In this document: positions 31,322-32,173 of the stretch, piece after piece
How the letters are laid out: the number at the start of each line of letters is the position of its first letter
Numbering within the stretch: position 1 is the stretch's first letter
NCBI GenBank assembly: GCA_910584985.1
Contig: CAJUDJ010000018.1
Coordinates: forward strand, 1 to 32,173
Reading direction: 5' to 3'
Origin: an uncultured Eubacterium sp.
GTDB lineage: Bacteria; Bacillota; Clostridia; Oscillospirales; Acutalibacteraceae
DNA: 32,173 nucleotides
Translations under genes and position numbers: made by a program
The notes under the pieces: generated by a model
What the model was told of the DNA's origin: nothing
Databases searched by the model: none
What the model saw: only the letters and a program-made list of their open reading frames with translations

Positions 31322-31960
31322 ATGAGAATTAACGAAGAACTTATAAAAAAGTTTGCAATGACAGGGAAAGATTCAAAAGTTATTGATGGGTTAGCTTATG
31401 GTTATGCTTTGCTTATTATTGTTCATGGTATAATAATTGCTATTTTTAAACAGTCAGTTATTTTTTCAATTTTAATTACTCTTCCGTTTCTATTATTGTT
31501 TTTGGGACTATTTATATATGCAAAAAAAATGAGCTCTGATATTACAAATGGCTATAACTTTTTGATTTTATCTATTGGAAGTTTTTGCTTATCTATAACA
31601 GATTTATTTGCAAGTATAACATTAAGTTATGAAAAGATAGGTAATACTAAATTTAGCATTATGCTCTTGTTTATATATTTGTTATCATTTATATTATTTT
31701 ATTTGATATTTTTGGCCACCATAAGCAAATTCAACTTAAAACCAAATAAGAAAAAATCAATTGTTAAACCCTCAATAGGAGTAGCAGGATGCGTAAGTGT
31801 CATTGTTTCTGTAATATCAACACAAATATTCATCAATGTTAGTCAGGTAAAACTTGCTGCATTTTTTTCTTTTGGATTTTTGTTTTTTGCAATTTTATGG
31901 ATTTTCCCAACATGTTTATTAATAAAATTCATATATCTAAAGAAGAAAAAGTTCATCTAG
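31322..31960 (+). CDS. Six-helix membrane protein, candidate immunity protein
   Basis: The ATG at 31322 is two bases after the toxin stop and has AGGAG at 31307-31311; a TTG at 31316 is possible but less well placed. The 212-residue product has about six hydrophobic helices (for example LAYGYALLIIVHGIIIAIF and ILITLPFLLLFLGLFIYA), with short basic loops and a basic C-terminus (KKKKF). I recognise no family. It is very AT-rich like the toxin tip. Immunity to membrane-acting toxins is usually given by a membrane protein encoded directly downstream, which fits; function is inferred from position. Confidence 0.7.
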   Translation: MRINEELIKKFAMTGKDSKVIDGLAYGYALLIIVHGIIIAIFKQSVIFSILITLPFLLLFLGLFIYAKKMSSDITNGYNFLILSIGSFCLSITDLFASITLSYEKIGNTKFSIMLLFIYLLSFILFYLIFLATISKFNLKPNKKKSIVKPSIGVAGCVSVIVSVISTQIFINVSQVKLAAFFSFGFLFFAILWIFPTCLLIKFIYLKKKKFI

Positions 31961-32040
31961 TGTTTTTCAATAAGTTGGGATAATTCTTGGATAAAAGAAA
32001 AATATAGGTATAAGTTGTTATACTGATAAAATTAATAAAG

Positions 32041-32064
32041 CAGAGTGGGCAACCACTCTGTTTT
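32041..32064 (+). terminator. Terminator after the candidate immunity gene
   Basis: CAGAGTGG (32041-32048) and CCACTCTG (32053-32060) pair over a GCAA loop and TTTT follows; the stem can extend with A:T pairs. Confidence 0.75.
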
Positions 32065-32076
32065 GCGGAAAACTAA

Positions 32077-32173
32077 AAATACGGCAGCATAACCAAGGTA
32101 ACAAGACCGAATAATACCTATTCAACCATTGAATATGACGATATGGGCAATGTTATCAAGGTTGTGAATATGG
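32077..32173 (+). pseudogene. Second RHS/YD-repeat fragment, open at the window edge
   Basis: Directly after the terminator an open frame without start codon or ribosome site (TAA at 32074-32076 just before it) reads YGSITKVTRP, then YSTIEYDDMGNVIKVV, a typical YD repeat. It runs off the right edge. Its abrupt 5' end suggests another displaced RHS segment following the toxin-immunity pair. Confidence 0.65.

Noticed and set aside
1..32173. CRISPR arrays, tRNA or rRNA genes, transposases
   Set aside because: No regularly spaced repeats, no cloverleaf-like segments and no transposase frames were found by eye on either strand.

Overview
The window looks like a chromosomal segment of a low-to-moderate G+C Gram-positive anaerobe. 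The likely group is Clostridia, probably the Ruminococcaceae/Oscillospiraceae (inference). Grounds are consensus sigma-A promoters and AGGAGG ribosome sites, a Bacillota-type L10 leader, the rpmG-secE-nusG-rplK-rplA-rplJ-rplL order, a PadR/HAAS module, a RING-DUF2628 protein and wall-associated RHS toxins. I see no tRNA, rRNA, CRISPR array or intact transposase.

Layout. 1-470: N-terminal half of an HI0933-type flavoprotein (minus). 555-4380: transcription/translation block with a 5' promoter, two L1-type RNA motifs, an L10 leader with attenuator, and a strong terminator. 4414-7975: an accessory island of exported and membrane proteins in two divergent operons, with a PadR regulator and a 35-bp palindrome between them; near-identical terminator hairpins lie at both ends. 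8023-12416: a LOG-family hydrolase (minus), then a hexuronate operon (uxaC-kdgK-eda) followed by a PspC protein. 12456-13552: a decay zone with a broken aminoglycoside phosphotransferase, a nonsense-interrupted ORF, and a compact minus-strand mini-gene for a 23-residue peptide under a consensus promoter. 13597-22303 (minus): mreB-mreC-mreD-pbp2, then mgsA-hisS-aspS-yfbR. 22467-24529 (minus): prfB followed by a PdaA-like deacetylase, with a terminator-like hairpin on the deacetylase ribosome site. 24693-28143: RING/DUF2628 protein, galU, CPBP protease, tadA. 28280-29926: GH36-type alpha-galactosidase. 29994-32173: an RHS toxin tip with a glycine-zipper C-terminus, a six-helix membrane protein as candidate immunity protein, and a second RHS fragment running off the end.

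How the parts work together. The ribosomal block appears controlled by its own products L1 and L10. The hexuronate genes carry out the first and last two steps of glucuronate/galacturonate breakdown; the oxidoreductase and dehydratase must be elsewhere. The mre/pbp2 genes run cell elongation. The most novel-looking parts are the PadR-controlled island, the 23-residue peptide gene, the orphan RHS cassettes, the doubled L1 sites, the hairpin at the prfB/pdaA junction, and a methylglyoxal synthase homologue lacking its catalytic aspartate.
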